From Cladorhizidae sp. MBARI D1340-BT2 (Eukaryota; Porifera; Demospongiae; Poecilosclerida; Cladorhizidae), in NCBI GenBank assembly GCA_028752905.1, contig JAQNBH010000014.1, positions 27,042,168 through 27,106,167 on the forward strand: a stretch of 64,000 nucleotides of DNA, read 5' to 3'. The notes beneath the pieces are model-generated. The model did no database searches and was not told the DNA's origin. It saw only the letters and a program-made list of their open reading frames with translations. A program made the translations under genes and the position numbers. Shown piece by piece: positions 1-27,112 of the stretch; positions within the stretch are counted from its first letter, which is position 1; every line of letters starts with the position of its first letter.

Positions 1-7
1 TAGAATT

Positions 8-313
8 GTGTTGCTTGAAACTGATGTAGAACTGAGCTTCTTAGCTTGTTCTTCACTACATGGTTTGGCAACCATCACTTGTGCACATGGCATATATGAT
101 ATGATTTTTGGCATTTGTATGTCCCTTCTGCTGCTGTACAACTTTGTAGGACACCTCATAGGAAGCTTCAAGAGTGGCGAGAAGATTTTTTGCTGCAGTA
201 CCAGTGTTTCCAAATTGATACCTTTCACCTGCTTCACCCTGGTTCGAAGTAGGCTAGGTCTTTGTTATGGAGGTCAGGATGACATTTCAGCATTGGTTAA
301 TCAGTTGTCTTGA
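8..313 (-). pseudogene. possible hAT-type transposase fragment
   Basis: On the minus strand a short frame reads LLATLEASYEVSYKV followed by a QQQKGHT stretch. This resembles the segment of hAT-like (ZMYM/SCAND3-type) transposases where an 'xSYxVSxxIAxxxKPHT' pattern occurs. No catalytic residue is visible and stops flank the stretch. The plus-strand frame over the same bases has no recognisable motif. This is a weak call from pattern memory only. Confidence 0.22.
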
Positions 314-489
314 ACCTAATCTAGAAATTTCTAAATTATAATACTCACTAAATAATACTGAGAATATCATTACATCAGTCATTACACTGACTTAACGTTT
401 TGTAAGTCAGTGCAAAACACAAATAGCAACAAAAAATCCGTCAGCCAGGATTGCTACATTACCCCCAAAATATTGTCTTATTACCCCCA
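314..489. other. AT-rich spacer, nothing recognised
   Basis: Short AT-rich stretch between the possible hAT fragment and the LINE fragment. I see no gene, repeat array or terminal repeat in it. Confidence 0.4.
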
Positions 490-1365
490 GATTGGGTACC
501 AATGCACTAGAGACAAAATACTATCTTCTGCTGCTGGGTGTATATCATGTCACCTCGCTTGGTTCCCCTTTGGGAAAGGATGAGGCAGTTGACAGTGCGT
601 TCTTGGAGAAGGTGAACCTTTTGAAGATTATGGGTGAATGGTTGAAATACCTACGTGCTCAGGATGCTCTGCTTTTGCTATGTCATTCCTTCTCCATTCC
701 TAAGTTGCTTTACCTACTTTGTACTGCACCTTGTTTTCTGTCAAGCAAGCTACAGGATTTTAATGACATCCTAAGGGAGATAGTTAGTTCTACTACCAAC
801 ATCCATTTTAGACTCAGCATGGAACCAAGCAAGCCTCCTTATCAAGTTTGTGGATTTGGGAATTAGGAGTGCAGCTCAGGTGGCTGTTTCTGCTTATTTG
901 GCTTCTGCCAATGGATCACCTGCTCTATTTCTCCAACCCCATTTCAAGTCGGCTCTCCCTTGTTTCTGAATGTGCTCTATCCATTTGAAAGCAGGGCCCT
1001 CCTCCAGACCCATCCACCCAGACAGCCTGTCAGCAGAAGACTTGGGATGCACAAAAAATACGTGCTATGGCAGATGCTTTGTTGGATGGTGCCATGGATG
1101 AGGTGTCTCGTAAGTCTTCTCGCTATGTCGTGTCCTGAAGTAGGTGCGTCATTGGGTGCTCTCCCTATACCATCTCTGGGTCTTTGCATGGACAATGTTT
1201 TGGTGTGCATTTCAGTGGGCCTTCATTTGGGAACACCTCTTTCTCAGCCACAGGCATGCTGTGAGGAGTTGAGTGATAAAGCGCAGTATTCCTCTGATAT
1301 GCTGCCACCAGTGAAAGTGCCCTGTAAAGACAGGTTGTTGTTAGGGCCCTAACAAGGTCCGTAAC
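490..1365 (+). pseudogene. non-LTR retrotransposon reverse transcriptase, C-terminal fragment
   Basis: Two plus-strand frames together give the region downstream of the catalytic core of a non-LTR retrotransposon RT. Readable landmarks in order are LGSPLGKDEAVDSAFLEKV, LRAQDALLLLCHSFSIPKLL, a GLGIRSAAQVAVSAYLASA-like stretch just after position 850, and SLGLCMDNVLVCISVGLHLG near 1165-1230. These match, in order, the conserved C-terminal arm of sponge and cnidarian LINE proteins. The reading frame changes at least once (about 860-960) and stops interrupt it, so this is a dead 5'-truncated copy. The YADD core is not present. A 3' end of what looks like the same family lies in intron 1 of the second dehydrogenase copy (about 52470-52720). 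Confidence 0.65.
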
Positions 1366-1648
1366 AGTGTGTTTAATTGTGATTCATCCCCACCGGTTGC
1401 CAGACACGAAATAGGAAGTGGAAAGGTAAGATATTTAATAATTGCTAAATCATAAAGTTATAGATTATAAATGTACCACAATCTCTCAAGTGTTTATCAT
1501 GCAAAAGGATGTTTCTGAGTTCATATTTTCATCATGTGTCTTTTAAGTTACTACACAAGATGGAACTCCTGAAAAAGGTAAGTTAATTTAAATGTATTTT
1601 TTATGTACATGCATTTGTTGCAAACCCCTTTCAAGTTTCACATTTCAG

Positions 1649-1790
1649 GAAGGAAGAGAAAAAGATGTGGCATATGTGATGGCTGCAAAACAATACATTG
1701 CGGCAAATGCCTTTTCTGCTGCGATATGACCAAGTTAGGAGGTGAGGTGGCATTGATGTTTAAGCAAAAAATGCCAACAACTCAAGACAG
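1649..1790 (+). CDS. CXXC zinc-finger exon (orphan, probably part of a decayed gene or element)
   Basis: An exon-like block bounded by an AG acceptor (1647-1648) and a GT donor (1791-1792) encodes GRKRKRCGICDGCKT then HCGKCLFCCDMTKLGG. This is the CXXC DNA-binding finger pattern (RCGxCxxCxxxxxCGxCxxCxDMxKxGG) found in DNMT1, CFP1, KDM2 and TET proteins, which bind unmethylated CpG. The last part of the finger (KQxCxxRxC) is only approximate: a one-base shift gives KCQQLK, so the copy may be damaged. No SET, PHD, JmjC or methyltransferase domain is visible nearby. A second, related CXXC finger is at 36229-36390, also surrounded by repeats. I infer a mobile or pseudogenised origin rather than a host chromatin gene. 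Confidence 0.5.
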
Positions 1791-3380
1791 GTATCCTCTT
1801 TATTATACATGTGTAATATTCCTAATAATGATTAATGATTAGTGCTTGCAGGTAGTTTTAATTCACAAAGATGGAGAGCTATATAGACAAGAAGCAATGG
1901 CTGGTAAAGATTCATTGAAAGAGGCATATAAAAGGAGTGTGTGATTGGGAAAATTTGCTATGGTCCCATTCATAAGTTCATATAGTCTCAGGCAGGCCAG
2001 AGGATTTGGTAAGGGATATAATATTAAATATTATACATCACATGAGTCCAAATAGAATACGACATTTTATTTCACAAGCACATGAGCATTTTTACGATCT
2101 GAAAGTGACGAAACTACTACATGTGAATGAAATAACTCTTCATAATCCACTAATGGCATGTTTAGTAAGTGCTATGCTTGAAATTTTTTGCTTCCTAACC
2201 GTCTATGGGTTCCCCCAGCTCTTTCTGCATTACCATTTGATTGCTGTTATACAACTAGGACCATACACAAATACACCCCCCACCCTCCCCTCCAATAGCT
2301 AGCCATAGTATATGGGCTGGTCTACCACGGCATTTCTAAGGGAAACTACTACATAGCATAAATAACTTATATATATATATATATATACATCTATAATTTC
2401 AGGACTGAAGGTGCCAGTGATAACTATTTATCTCCGTCAGGTCTACCCTTACAACTTGCAAACAGCAATTGGTAAATGATAAGGTAAGTTTTGTAATTAT
2501 AATAATTATAATAATTGTTAGTTTTATAAAGTTTATTTTGGGTTATTGACTTGTACATTTTCCTTGTAATGGAGGAAGCAAACAAAGACAATATGAGCAC
2601 CGCTTATTGAATAGTATCTCACTTCTATTCCAAGCTTTGTTATGGTGGGTATGATGGAGTTTCCTCTTGGATTAAGGCGTGTATGCATGCTTAGTACAAA
2701 TGCCATTTGTGTGTTTTTACAGGCTGATCTCAAGACATTTGACTATGGGTGCTCAGTTTTAGTTGACCTTTCTGAACATCGACTTCGATACTATTGCTGA
2801 CTGCAAATTTGTAGCAACTTGTGCACTTTTGAATATTGCATTTACTTGATCTTTTGTGCCCTTGATCAGATCCCACAATTGCTCTCTAGCTACATAAAGT
2901 CCAGTCAAATATCCTACACCATAGAGGTGTTTGTGCACTCCTATACCATTCGCCACAACAATAGAAATGGTGATGTGGTCTCTTTGCCAGCCACAGTGAG
3001 GAAAAATGGAGGTAGACGTAGAAGAAGGTAAAGCTGTGATAGATGACAGAATGATTGACTTAATGACTGTTTATTAATAAATTAACTAAGAATAGCTACT
3101 CATGATTCTTTTGATTGCAGTCTAATCAACTGTAAATGATGAGGCATCCCATAAGTAACGGCCCTTGCCTGGTGCCTGCCACAGCCTCAATCAGGACAAG
3201 TTATACAGGCACCCTATCAGGTATTTAGTGAAATAGAGCACAGCCTCGATTTGTCTGCACCTCATATAGGACACAGTTTGATGTGTGTGAAATAAATGTG
3301 CCAAATAAATAGACCACGCACAGAGAGGTAAGGAAATACAGAGAGGTAAGGAAATACAGAAATAAATTAACATAGAGTTG
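1791..3380. other. unassigned repeat-like stretch after the CXXC exon
   Basis: This stretch holds several short open frames with no recognisable domain, an AT dinucleotide run at 2370-2387 and exon-like pieces (for example 2723-2830 and 2925-3031, the latter ending in a RRRRR tract). The phrase atggaggaagcaaa at 2569 recurs at 50270 beside the second CXXC locus, which hints that the two loci are copies of one element. No terminal repeats were found. Confidence 0.3.
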
Positions 3381-4290
3381 GGGGACCGGTCAGGACTGGA
3401 CTTGTTCTATATGTCCTCAACCTACACATCAACCTCACTTCCTCATATCCCTGTAATGACCTTGTATGCCTTGACCTTTTACCAACCTACACCACTTCAA
3501 ACTGCTCATACTCTAGACATCCTCATCCCAATCACACACATTTCTCTTCATCTTCACCTTCCATTGCCTCACTGACTCAGCATTCAGATCATATTTCGTC
3601 CTCAACATACATATTCTTCCCTTAGCTTGCCTGTCACCATTTGTATCAGTCTACCCTCCTCCACCTGTGCAAGTCTCCTATGATAGTTTCTCCTCCCTCC
3701 TCTCTGCCAACTTCCTCCACCCCAAGTCCCCCAGCAAACGGCCACTCCTGCCACTGTGTTGCTAGCCCCTAATAGTTTCTTCTTACTCTTAACTGAACTG
3801 ACTCTAATTTCCTACAAGCAGTCTGTCCTCCTCTGTCAGCCACACTTCAGCAGCATGTTCCAAGCTTGGTCCAGACCCACACCATCCTACCTCTTGTTTT
3901 TCCGTTCACTTTACTCATCCACACCGCCTTTCCAATCCATTCCTCTTCATTTTCTCCAAGTGTACATTCCCTTTCAGTTTCTCATCAAACCACATGCCCA
4001 GGTATCTGAACGCTTCCACTACTTCCAGCTCCTCTCCATCAATATTCCACTTCACACTATTCTTCCCTTTCCCGACAACCATTACCTTACTCTTCTTCTC
4101 ATTAATCTTTAACTTCCATCTCATCACATAGTTCTGCACATCTCTAACATCTCTTGCAACTTCACTCCTGTGCCCGCCAAAAGCACAATATCATCAGCAC
4201 ATCAGCATAGAGCAATGCACCACCTTCAAACCCATCTCAGCTCCCTCTAGTTCATCCACCATTCCTACTGTATGCACGATGTGACATTTT
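3378..4290 (-). pseudogene. LINE reverse transcriptase fragment
   Basis: On the minus strand, 4215 down to 3915 reads ADDIVLLAGTGVKLQEML, then MRWKLKINEKKSKVM, and then WNIDGEELEVVEAFRYLGMW. This is RT motif C (the ADD of YADD) followed by the thumb region of a non-LTR retrotransposon. Just upstream the motif is doubled (gctgatgtgctgatgat), which shifts the frame between LLYAD and ADDIVLL. The sequence below 3915 has the same C-rich composition but no motif I can name. It is a truncated, dead copy, different in sequence from the LINE at 42036-45171. Confidence 0.65.
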
Positions 4291-5086
4291 TGACAAGAAA
4301 ATTGACTTTTCACAGGTGGCTTTTATAAATATCTACTCTGTGACTTCATTTCAATTTTCTCTTTTCTTTCAGAGAGAGATTCCATCCATTCGGACAAGGA
4401 TGGCAACCAAAAAATTACTATATATATAATAAATAATTGTATGAGGACACATTATTAAATCAATGAATTTAAAATTTAAAACAAGCACCAAAATAAATCA
4501 AACAAACAAATTATTATATATGCATATATACATGAGAATCCTGACATATATAGAAATAAGGAACAAAGATGTGGGGATTACAGGTGTACTGGATATATGC
4601 CTGGCTTGATCGGACCCAAATTCTGATCGACCAAAATTCCAGAGGCGGACCAGAGGCGTACCAAATTCCACAAAAAAATTTGAACCTGGGGGTACCATAA
4701 TTTACTGGACCAATTTCCGGTGACAGTCCAATTGTCCCTCTGGGCATTCAACAGTATGCCTTACAGCCAGCTCCTCCAGGCCTGGGGAGTTGCACTCCTT
4801 CCTGGTGTAGCAGTTTCAGATTTCCCCTTCTTCACATTCCCCCACGGAGCTTGAAATCGCGTTCAGATTACTGGGAGGTAGGATGAAGCAAAATACGCCT
4901 CTCCAATGTCAACAAAATTAACGATAAAGCAAACTAAAAAAAATTACCTAGTCTCTCTCCGTTATATCTAGTGAACAGTGCAGGGGTTATAATATGGATT
5001 ACCGGGAGGTCACTTGAAAAGGGGGGGGGGGGGGGTTAAGGGTATAGGGGGGGGGGGGGGGGGGGGGTGAGCTTGATTCATACCGG
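4291..5086. other. spacer with long G tracts
   Basis: No gene seen. Overlapping minus-strand frames at 4498-4747 have no recognisable domain. Two long G homopolymer tracts lie at about 5021-5035 and 5047-5067, immediately outside the left end of the Ginger element. Confidence 0.5.
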
Positions 5087-5135
5087 TGTGACCTGGAAAT
5101 GGGGACCCCTTTTATTGGGGACCCCCATCCCCATT
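5087..5135 (+). repeat. Ginger left terminal inverted repeat
   Basis: Outer end TGTGACCTGG, inner anchor ATTGGGGACCCCC, matching the inverted right end with scattered mismatches. The flanking CCGG is the candidate target site. Confidence 0.65.
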
Positions 5136-5300
5136 TCTCTAGGGATATGGGCCCATAACACTAGTGATATGGGGATCTCTTAGGGATTTAGGGATCCCTT
5201 AGTGCAAGGCTGTCCGCTGTAGATAAAATATATATTTGGGGTGGGGGGGGTGGGGGGGGTTATCCAGTTAGGGGATTGATTGATCATGTAGCCAGAGCAA

Positions 5301-5490
5301 GGGGGAGGGGGGTGTTCAACACATTTCAAACCTCAAAAAATTAAAATGAGTGTCTCTGGAGGGTGTGGGAGGGGGATGTTCGACACATTTCAAACCTCAA
5401 AAATTAAAATGAGTGTCTCTGGAGGGTGTGGGAGGGGGATGTTCGACACATTTCAAACCTCAAAAATTAAAATGAGTGTCTCTGAAGCTT
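5301..5490 (+). repeat. 63-bp tandem repeat, three units, inside the Ginger element
   Basis: Three near-identical units each contain ttcaaacctcaaaaa and atgagtgtctctg. The unit is 63 bp, so an accidental 21-residue repeat (MSVSGGCGRG...) is open on the plus strand. I do not treat it as a gene. The repeat lies between the left terminal repeat and the stop of the transposase gene. A short inverted match (gtagataa near 5219 and ttatctac near 5650) brackets it and could mark a nested insertion. Confidence 0.75.
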
Positions 5491-5866
5491 TGGAGAGATA
5501 TATACACCAAAATATATTTACACCAATAGCAAGATAAAAGTCATTTAGTCAAATTTGCCAAAAATATTCTGGCCACTGCATGTATATTCCAAGACATCAG
5601 CTTATTGCATTTATTTGTTTTTCCCCAGAAATTTTGGGGGGCACCCCCTTATCTACAGCCTTGTAGTGTAGTCTCCTAGTGATAACTTGTATATCTCTAT
5701 AACACTAGAGATGTGAGTATCTGTTATAGGGATCCTCATAAGGAATGGTCTCCTACCAACTACAAGCACTGACATTATAGGCATAGCCATCCATTATACA
5801 CAATAGTCAACACAATAATGACAATAGTCAATACAATAATTATATTATAGTCAAGGAAAAATTAAA

Positions 5867-8800
5867 TCAAGAAGATATTTTTATGCACATCTGGCAGAGC
5901 CATTTCTCCTGTGTCGTAGCACGCATTAGTCCAACACATTTAAGATGAAGCCATTTTCCACATGCATCACAACAAATCATGTTATCATAGTCTTCTGGCA
6001 TTAAACATGTACAAAACAATTCGATCTGGTGAAATGGCAATTTCTTGCATTTTTTCAGTTTTTACACTTGGAAAACGCTCTATTTTCTTCTGTTGAAAAC
6101 ATCTAATATATAAAGGGAGAAAATATGATGATAAGACCATATATTATAGTAGTGATACACCAATAATTTACTTTGTAAGGTGAGGACGCATCTGAGCTTG
6201 GTCAAAAATGAGGTTTTCTGGATTATCACCTATAGCCAAGTGAAAGGCAAAGGCAATGGCGAAGAGACCACAATCTGCAGTTCCCTTCTGCTGCTGCAGA
6301 TCAGACGAGTAAATGACCATTTCTGGATCAACATCACCATCTTCATCGCTAATTGTGACCGAAGGTCTGTAAATGCGAGCTAGCTGGTGCGTCAGTGATG
6401 TTTTAAGAACATTGGTTTGTAGGCTATCATAAAGGCTGATATCAGTTCCAACAGAGTTGGATACACACCAATGATTTCCACCAGAGAAATGTACTTGGAT
6501 GGAGTCCTGTTGATGTGGGATAAACCCATTGTTTTGCATAAAAAGACAATCTTGAAATCCTTCAATGTGAGGAAATTGTTCCTTTATCAAAAATTGATGA
6601 TGTGTTGGTCTTCAAGTTGTCTTCCTCTTTTGATGTCTTCCCTCATTCCTTAGGAGAACACAGGAGCATGTTGCCTTTTTCTTTTTTTGTGCCCCACTTG
6701 CCCTGGAAGATTTACCCGTGTTGGCCTCTTCAGTGAAGTAGCCAGGTCTGTCTTTGGAGTGCATGGCTGTTCCACCTGGTGCTGCTCATTTAGTACAAGG
6801 CCTGGTTGTTCCATGTTGTTGCGATCAGCTTCACATTCCTGACATTCCAACAGGGACGGTCCTTGTCCTGGTCATTATTCAGAACTGGTATTTTCACCTG
6901 TTGCCCCTTCTCTTCCACTGGGGCTGGTTGCTGAATGTGATCCTGTTTCTCTACCTGCTCCTCTCTTGGTTTGAATTCCTTAATTTTGATTTTAAAAAAC
7001 AAAAAACTGTTAAATGATATTAAAATAAATACTGTGTACACACCTTCAACCGTCCTACATTGTATTTTGACTTCAGAATCACTCCACTTGAATTCCTTAA
7101 TTCATAGATTCCTTTTCCGACACTTCTATTGATAGTGTAGGGACCACTCCATCTCTCACAAAGCTTTCCTCCTTTTCGTCCTTTGTCTTTGGAGTTCTCT
7201 ACTAGAACTTGTGTGCCATATTGTAATTCCTAGCAATTAGGAGAACAATTTTCAATGGTTAGGAATGATTATAATATTACCTGGGCTATCATATATACCT
7301 TTGGAACTCGTCGCTTGTCATAATAATCCTTTTGGTAGTCTTGAGCTTTTTTTTATGTTTCTCATTGCGAAAGATCGAATTTCTTCTTGAATTTGTAGAA
7401 CAGTCTGAATGTAGTGGTCAATTTTTTCTTCATCTGAAGAAGCATCTTGAACAGGCATGAGTTCCATGTCAATGGGAAGTCGAGGTTCACGATGAAACAT
7501 CATAAAAAAAGGAGAGTAACCTGTCGTAGACTGCTTTGCCACACAATAGCCGAAGAGAATAGAATCCAATTTTTCATCCCAATCGGTTTGTTGATCATTG
7601 ACAACCTTCATCAGAGCACGATTCAATGTTTGGTTGAAGCGTTCTGTCTGTCTATAATTAATGAAATACATTATTGCAGAAAGTAAAGGAAAGGGAGAGT
7701 AGAATGATATATCTTGAACCTATAGACCTATTGACCACTTACTTAAGTTGTTATGCATATCATTCACAAAATAAACCATACACATAATGCCAGATTTTTT
7801 TATCTGCATATGCCCAATCATAGTGTGAAACTGTGCTTCCAGTTCGAGGAAGTGAATGTTTTAACAATGATCATTGTTTACAAGCTGATCCTGCTCTTTC
7901 CAAGCACTATTGCTGGACATATTGAACATACCTATATGTCTACCAATGAACCATTATCAATTCCTTCCTCTTAGGGAAAGAATAATATTATTGTTTCACA
8001 TTTTCCTGCAGGTTTTTGTTGTAGACGTGTTAAAAGTATTAAAAGTATTAAAAGTAGCCTATTCTTCTATTAAACCAAAGATTATTGCATTGGCATCTTA
8101 TTACCAGAAAACATTGAGTTATCATCCATTCTGGAAATTATGTTGCACTAACTTATATATACAATACTAATACCTGAGGATGATAAGCACTAGTTATTCT
8201 ATGCTCAGTCTTTGTCTTCTCGAACAAGTTTGCAGACACTTGATTCACAAATTTCCTGCCTTGATCAGTCAAGACAATCTCAGGGCAGCCAAATCGGCAA
8301 ATCACCTAATAGAAAAGCATTTGCTATTATAAACAAGAAGGAAATTTTCAAGTAACTAAATTTACTGAATATAAAACTTCTGCTACTGAAGTAGCTGCAG
8401 CTTCAGCCCACTTTGTATATATAGTAATCTGTAATTGTCATTACATACTTATTTCGACTACTGGTTTCTGGAAGTGAGCCAACAAGGTCCATTCCAATTT
8501 GAGACCAAGCCGTATCCTTGACTGGAATTGGATGGAGAGGTTCATGTTGCTTATGCAATTTTGCATTATTCTTTTGACATTTTTCACAAGTCTCCACCTG
8601 TAGTATGCAATGGCTAAATTATATCATCCAAAAACAAAATAAAACAAAATCAACTTACATAAGAAGTAACATCATTGTATAAGTTAGCCCAGTAGTATTT
8701 GGAGCTGACTTGAGCCACAGTTTTATCTCTACCAAAATGAGCTTGGTTATGGATACTTCCTATTATTCTCATTTTATCTTCAGAACTGTTTATGACTCTA

Positions 8801-8930
8801 CATGCAGGTTTCCCTCTTGCCTTAGATTTTCGACAGAGTTGACCTCGATCGTGGGTAAAAAAATTACTTCGCTTTCTAAGCCATGCTTGTCCAAATGTGG
8901 GTAAGAGATATGAACGAGATATTGGTATAT
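5867..8930 (-). pseudogene. Ginger1 transposase: integrase + GPY + Ulp1 protease + PHD-like finger, frameshifted
   Basis: Read from 8930 down. An H2C2 zinc finger (IHNQAHFGRDK then CEKCQKNNAK, split by a 61-bp intron at 8598-8658) is followed by the first catalytic Asp (WSQIGMDLVG), the second (IVLTDQGRKF, near 8270), the Glu (TERFNQTLNR, near 7640) and the gypsy-type GPY/F module (ERWSGPYTI, near 7150). After a charged linker comes a C48 Ulp1/SENP-type cysteine protease at 6168-6620, with His in GGNHW, Asp in LYDS and the Q...DCG catalytic block (QQKGTADCGLF). The gene ends with a PHD-like finger at about 5885-6010 (CTCLMPEDYDNMICCDACGK, then WLHLKCVG and WLCQMC), stopping at 5867. Breaks: a TA-run insertion near 8420 shifts the frame after ITDYY, an A-run near 7352 shifts it again, and the linker/Ulp1 joint near 6600-6655 is also disrupted. 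Several short introns are inferred. Transposition would use the integrase; what the protease and finger do is unknown. Confidence 0.8.
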
Positions 8931-9035
8931 ATCTTTGCTGCTCTTTCTCGTAGTACGTGGGATCCCCAAATCTCCAGAGGGGGCCCTAAATCCCTAGCGT
9001 TTTGGGGACCCCGGGGTCCCTAAAACGCTAGGGAT

Positions 9036-9086
9036 TAAGGGACGGGGGTCCCCAATTCACTGGAGTCCCAAAATCACTATATCAAA
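9036..9086 (-). repeat. Ginger right terminal inverted repeat
   Basis: Read on the minus strand it starts TTTGATATAGTG and runs to ATTGGGGACCCCCGTCCC. It is followed on the plus strand by CCGC, one base off the CCGG at the other end. Inside it, around 8960-9035, is a second palindrome-like GGGACCCC / CTAGCGTTTT block. Confidence 0.6.
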
Positions 9087-9274
9087 CCGCCCCCAAATCA
9101 CCGAAGAAATTTCTGGTTCCAGACGAACTTCTAAAACGTGATATCACGAATGACGATCATCGGTGGACTCTGCTGCTAAAGATTCCCACAGCGTGGTAAT
9201 TTTTTTTGTTTGCGCGCACCTCTCGTTCGACTGAGCATCTCCTCTAGGATTGAGATACCAGCGAGCCACCTGAA
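9087..9274 (+). promoter_or_regulatory. 5' flank and leader of dehydrogenase copy A
   Basis: This 188-bp stretch between the Ginger element and the ATG shares patches with the 5' flank of copy B (51850-52036): gacgaacttctaaaac, a gcgcgcac/gcgcgcaatt patch and gataccagcgagccacc directly before the ATG. The shared order supports a common promoter/leader, with the Ginger insertion replacing whatever lay farther upstream in copy A. No TATA box is obvious. Confidence 0.4.
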
Positions 9275-25309
<16,035 letters not shown>

Positions 25310-26385
25310 ACTAAGTAAATAATGGAATTGATGTATGAATGACTGATTCTTTCCCTCCCTTGGTTTTTGTGTAGTAGTGTTGTTACATACATCTATATTG
25401 CCTTCCAGCATAAATGCTCCCGATTAAATTGTACAACGCTCTTTGTCTTTGAGTCCAACTCATTTTCTTCATCGTTGTTCTTTTCCTATGGGTCCAGCCC
25501 AATAACTGTGTGGCTGACAAATCCAGGAATTTCTTCAGGTAGGTTTTTGTATTTGACCAGGAGTCTAGGATGGAAGCAAACAAAGACAGTTGCTGATTGG
25601 GCCTCAGTGTGTCTAGAGAGATAAGATTTGGTGGCCCACAATCTTGCAATTTGCTTTATTAAGAAGGTGGATTATGTAGGACTTACTATAATGATATAAT
25701 CATGATTTTTTTTGTCCACTGAGAAGATGTTATGAATGCTATAAAGTTATAAAAACACTGGCCAAAACACTGGCCAAACTAGTTATTTTATTCTCAATGA
25801 ACTCTCAGTTGACATAATAACATTAAAATCACCTTGTCAACAAATTGTATTCACTATTTTATGACACACCAATTTCACTTGAGAAAAGTTGATGTATTTT
25901 TGGCAGGAGCCATCACAAGTATTTCAGCAGTTGTACAGATATACACACGAGCAGCTGAAAGCAGGTCCCAAGGCAAGAGTTGGCAACTCGACCATACTAC
26001 TTGTATGCAGGTAAATAATTCACCTTATAATAATTCTATGCAGGTATATAGATAATTCACCTTAAAGATAACTGGTACTATAGTGCACATCAGAATCAAT
26101 TGTCAAATACAAGCTTTTCTTATGCTATATAATACTCTCAATGAACTTTCAGTTGACATAATAGCATCAACTTGGAATTGTATTCTCTTGACTAGATTGT
26201 CTAGCCATCTCGACGAGCCTTAATTAGGATGATGAAGGCTAGAGCATCTAGTCAAAACATCGAGAGAAGACTGTACTAGTCTGTTACTAGTAGTACTTCA
26301 TGCAATGTCAAGTCAACTATTGGACGTGCCATATATCATCAAAAGCACTGAACGGCTTCGTAAATTAAAAAGTAGTGTTCATTAA
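25310..26385. other. 3' flank of copy A
   Basis: Contains the 3' untranslated region of copy A and two partial members of a hairpin-forming repeat (25790-25860 and about 26125-26330). A minus-strand frame at 25383-25649 has no recognisable domain. Confidence 0.45.
26125..26330 (+). repeat. hairpin repeat with GATGAAGGCTAGAGCATCTAG core
   Basis: Begins tctcaatgaactttcagttg and carries gatgaaggctagagcatcta at 26231, followed by cgagagaag. Left-arm sequence (tctcttgactaga) is partly complementary, giving an imperfect fold-back. Related copies: 16100-16131, 55370-55510, 55709-55760 and 58090-58290. Confidence 0.6.
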
Positions 26386-27112
26386 CCCTCTCACTGTCAG
26401 CATTGTGGAGAATTATTTAAAATTTAACAGCTACATTAAAAAAATATCAAATCAGGTATTTAGCTAAACCATTTATTATTTGGTCATGTGATAGCATGAT
26501 TATTTTGGAAGTTGTGGTCAAAAGGTGTGACCACAAACTGACCACATAATATGAATAATTATAATTATGCAAACAATGGGCATGATTAGGAGTCCCATAA
26601 CTTCTCCATAGTTCATGTTATGGACTCGATATATGGCTAAAAAGATAGCTCTATCCATATGCTTTCTTTTGCTTCTAAAAACCTAGGAATATACATTACT
26701 ATACAAAAGTTATGCCAACCGTCCTCATAAATCGACCAAAAATGTCCTTATACAACATTCAGTAAACATTTGATATAATTGTTTGACACAATGTAATCAA
26801 AATAGATTTTGGGTGGAGTTTGAGGTGAAATCAGTGTCTGTGGCAAAAGTCAACCAAGTTGTGGAAAGCATGGAAACAATTCTGATCCTCCATAATGCAA
26901 AGGTGAACCTTGCATTGCATACGGAAATGGATGCCTTCACATTCTTCGTTGCTTGATTCATCATCAGAGATGTCCCAAGCTGCCCCAGTCACTTGGGAAA
27001 TAATTTCAGCTATTGACCGTCTCTTCTCCATCGCTGATATCGAAAATCGTACGTGTTTTAAATAGACAATTTTTACAAAGCCAAGGCGATCGCGCCTGCG
27101 ACAGTGAGAGGG
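26386..27112 (-). mobile_element. piggyBac-like element, internally deleted
   Basis: The left end is TTAA (26382-26385) followed by CCCTCTCACTGTC, and the right end (27100-27112) is the exact inverse, GACAGTGAGAGGG. TTAA targets and CCCT-type ends are hallmarks of piggyBac elements. The expected right TTAA is not adjacent; a fold-back element begins there and a TTAA follows that one at 27782. Inside, on the minus strand, is an N-terminal acidic peptide (MEKRRSIAEIISQ, then DISDDESSNEECEG) typical of piggyBac transposase starts, with no catalytic domain. Confidence 0.65.

Larger units (their letters stand above)
5087..9086 (-). mobile_element. Ginger1-type DNA transposon (gypsy-integrase-like transposase), about 4.0 kb
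   Basis: The left end reads TGTGACCTGG and continues to ATTGGGGACCCCCATCCC; the right end, read on the minus strand, starts TTTGATATAG and continues to ATTGGGGACCCCCGTCCC. These are imperfect terminal inverted repeats of at least 45 bp. The left end is preceded by CCGG (5083-5086) and the right end is followed by CCGC (9087-9090). Ginger1 elements are known for gypsy-LTR-like termini, CCGG or CCGT target duplications and an integrase-like transposase with a GPY/F motif and a C-terminal Ulp1 or OTU protease; all of these except an exact target duplication are seen here. The single minus-strand gene has at least two frameshifts, so this copy is not autonomous. It sits 188 bp upstream of the ATG of dehydrogenase copy A. 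Confidence 0.8.

Noticed and set aside
230..260. tRNA gene suggested by a ggttcgaa box
   Set aside because: No matching A box or cloverleaf around it; no other tRNA signal was found in the window.
5346..5537. 63-residue repeat peptide
   Set aside because: Driven by the 63-bp tandem repeat within the Ginger element.
25383..25649. Convergent gene on the minus strand after copy A
   Set aside because: The frame has no recognised domain and overlaps the likely 3' untranslated region.
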